Positions 63,080 to 64,000 of a stretch of DNA of 64,000 nt are shown here, one piece after another. Under the pieces are notes generated by a model, which saw only the letters and a list, made by a program, of their open reading frames with translations, searched no databases and had not been told where the DNA came from. The first letter of the stretch is position 1; each line of letters opens with the position of its first letter. This DNA comes from Paenibacillus beijingensis (GTDB lineage Bacteria; Bacillota; Bacilli; Paenibacillales; Paenibacillaceae): positions 3,623,501 through 3,687,500 of the forward strand of contig NZ_CP011058.1 of NCBI RefSeq assembly GCF_000961095.1, in the 5' to 3' direction. A program made the translations under genes and the position numbers.

Positions 63080-63262
63080 TGGAGACGAACGCACAGAGCC
63101 TTTTTTCATTCCTGCTGGTCGCCTATTGCCTGTGCATGACGCTGCTCGGCAACAACCTTCCGGCCCCCCTCTACGCCTTGTATCGGGAACAGTGGCAGTT
63201 ATCTTCAGGGGTCATGACCTTTATCTATGCCTTGTACGCCCTTGTTGTCATTCCGACCATTG
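63080..63262 (+). pseudogene. MFS transporter, N-terminal fragment
   Basis: SLFSFLLVAYCLCMTLLGNN, LPAPLYALYREQWQLS and VMTFIYALYALVVIPTI: the first two membrane helices of an MFS exporter. Sequence character changes after PTI. The open frame continues upstream to 63010 with unrelated text (QVVQQVKTLPHVVDVE). The 280 bp that follow, to the terminator, hold no gene I can support. Confidence 0.7.
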
Positions 63263-63542
63263 TCTCGGTCGATCCATCATGGGCTCGTTCGGCTTTCTTT
63301 TTGCAAATGGCGTCAATGGACCGGAGTGAAAAATCAAGCGCCCAAAGGGAATATCGTCATTGCCGCAAGAGATGCGCAAATCTTCCAGCTCAATGCCTTG
63401 ATAGTCGCTCAAACCTATCAGATTGCCCAGCTGAATACGGTCATTGCGACGCGGGATCAGCAAGTGTCCGAAAGATACGGAGGAATTAACAAAGTTCGGC
63501 ATCAAGGTCATCATTGCTTAGACATTCTGCCAAACCTGTTTA

Positions 63543-63568
63543 CCCGACCTCAAGAGGTCGGGATTTTT
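63543..63568 (+). terminator. Rho-independent terminator
   Basis: Perfect 9-bp stem CCCGACCTC / GAGGTCGGG with a two-base loop, then A and five T. Confidence 0.88.
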
Positions 63569-63602
63569 GCTTGATGTCAAAAAAAGACCCCTTTCCAATC
63601 AA

Positions 63603-63617
63603 TAGAAAACGTTTTCT
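63603..63617 (+). promoter_or_regulatory. cre-like site and -10 before the kinase gene
   Basis: TAGAAAACGTTTTCT fits the cre consensus at all but one position and contains the palindrome GAAAACGTTTTC. A TATAAT lies at 63635-63640, without a clear -35. Confidence 0.5.
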
Positions 63618-63730
63618 TCGATCGGTTTGTTTTTTATAATTTGGATAAGCGGAAGGGGCTCTTACTCTGATTCAAATTTACGTTTACAATAGACATGATG
63701 TGAAAACAAGAGTAAAGGAGCATCATTGTC

Positions 63731-64000
63731 GTGAAAAGTATCCGCAGCCGCTTGCTTGCCATGCTTCTCGTCTTTATTATCATTCCTTATTTTTTGTCGG
63801 TGCTGCTTATTTATTGTCATACGAAACAAAAGGCCGAGCAGCACGAGCTTGCCGATTCCCGGGATCAAATTCAAAAAACCGCTGAAGATTTGGAGGAATA
63901 TTACGAGGATCTGCTCGATTTGCCGTATATTTTATACCGTAATCCCGACCTGTTCCGTATTTTTGAAAAAGGTTTTGAAAGCGCTATCTACTTTAATCAG
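63731..64000 (+). CDS. Sensor histidine kinase, N-terminal part (runs off window)
   Basis: First 90 codons from GTG 63731, with AAAGGAG 9-10 nt upstream: a membrane helix (LLAMLLVFIIIPYFLSVLLIY) and the start of an extracytoplasmic sensor (QHELADSRDQIQKTAEDLEEYYEDL). This is the YesM-like pattern of two-component kinases that usually pair with an AraC-type response regulator and control carbohydrate transporters. The kinase core would lie beyond the window. An N-terminus of similar type is present in the mosaic pseudogene at 55815. Confidence 0.75.
   Translation, partial: MKSIRSRLLAMLLVFIIIPYFLSVLLIYCHTKQKAEQHELADSRDQIQKTAEDLEEYYEDLLDLPYILYRNPDLFRIFEKGFESAIYFNQ

Overview
The window looks like a chromosomal piece of a spore-forming Firmicute of the Paenibacillaceae type. 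The evidence is prkA and spoVR, Gram-positive style lipoprotein import systems, many AraC/LacI/ROK sugar regulators, multidomain secreted glycoside hydrolases, strong GGAGG ribosome sites, and frequent TTG and GTG starts. No rRNA, tRNA or CRISPR array was seen. The genus is an inference.

Layout. 0.1-8.7 kb: housekeeping and sporulation-linked block (DUF2161 nuclease-fold protein, PrkA kinase, LytTR protein, a three-gene ATP-grasp / alpha-E / transglutaminase operon, convergent spoVR). 9-13.7 kb: acquired singletons (flavin monooxygenase, exported isochorismatase-type hydrolase, phosphoesterase, MgtC-like protein) and a 1.2 kb gene-free stretch. 14-30 kb: alpha-glucan region. A LacI gene sits behind a tandem operator array, followed by a maltose-type ABC importer, a second near-identical LacI gene, an AraC regulator, a frameshifted GH66 dextranase-type enzyme, remnants of an arginase, a GH13 glucosidase and an IS3 element, a CysJ-like reductase without its FMN domain, and a ROK regulator next to a large secreted GH27-like enzyme. 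30-36 kb: eroded sulfur region (truncated SsuA fused to ABC exporter debris, a frameshifted exporter, an AprAB-like flavoprotein/ferredoxin pair, a sulfatase scrap). Two promoters here carry similar leader hairpins that show covariation. 36-47 kb: fructan module (divergent LacI regulator, Lpl-type ABC importer, intracellular GH32, 1271-aa secreted GH32). 47-55.7 kb: an MHS-family transporter, then a regulator, ThrC-like PLP enzyme, dicarboxylate symporter, aspartase (frameshifted), ornithine-cyclodeaminase-family protein and D-threonine-aldolase-family protein. 55.8-57.7 kb: a mosaic pseudogene followed by AT-rich genes bounded by two long inverted-repeat elements that look like integron cassettes. 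57.7-64 kb: AraC/GyrI, NUDIX and VOC genes, more debris, and the start of a histidine kinase.

How the genes work together. In the fructan module the secreted GH32 would cut polymeric fructan, the Lpl-type transporter would import the oligosaccharides and the cytoplasmic GH32 would finish hydrolysis. The alpha-glucan region once had the same secreted-enzyme plus importer logic, but its GH66 gene is now broken. The 48.8-55.7 kb cluster contains the same protein families as three of the four enzymes of the beta-hydroxyaspartate cycle plus aspartase and a C4-dicarboxylate carrier, so it may turn hydroxyaspartate or related amino acids into fumarate.

The most notable points are the hydroxyaspartate-like cluster, the cassette-like repeats at 56.6-57.6 kb, the 107-bp-period operator array upstream of lacI, and the two sulfur-operon leaders. 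The high number of broken genes is also striking. Several are single-base frameshifts, and sequencing error cannot be excluded for those.
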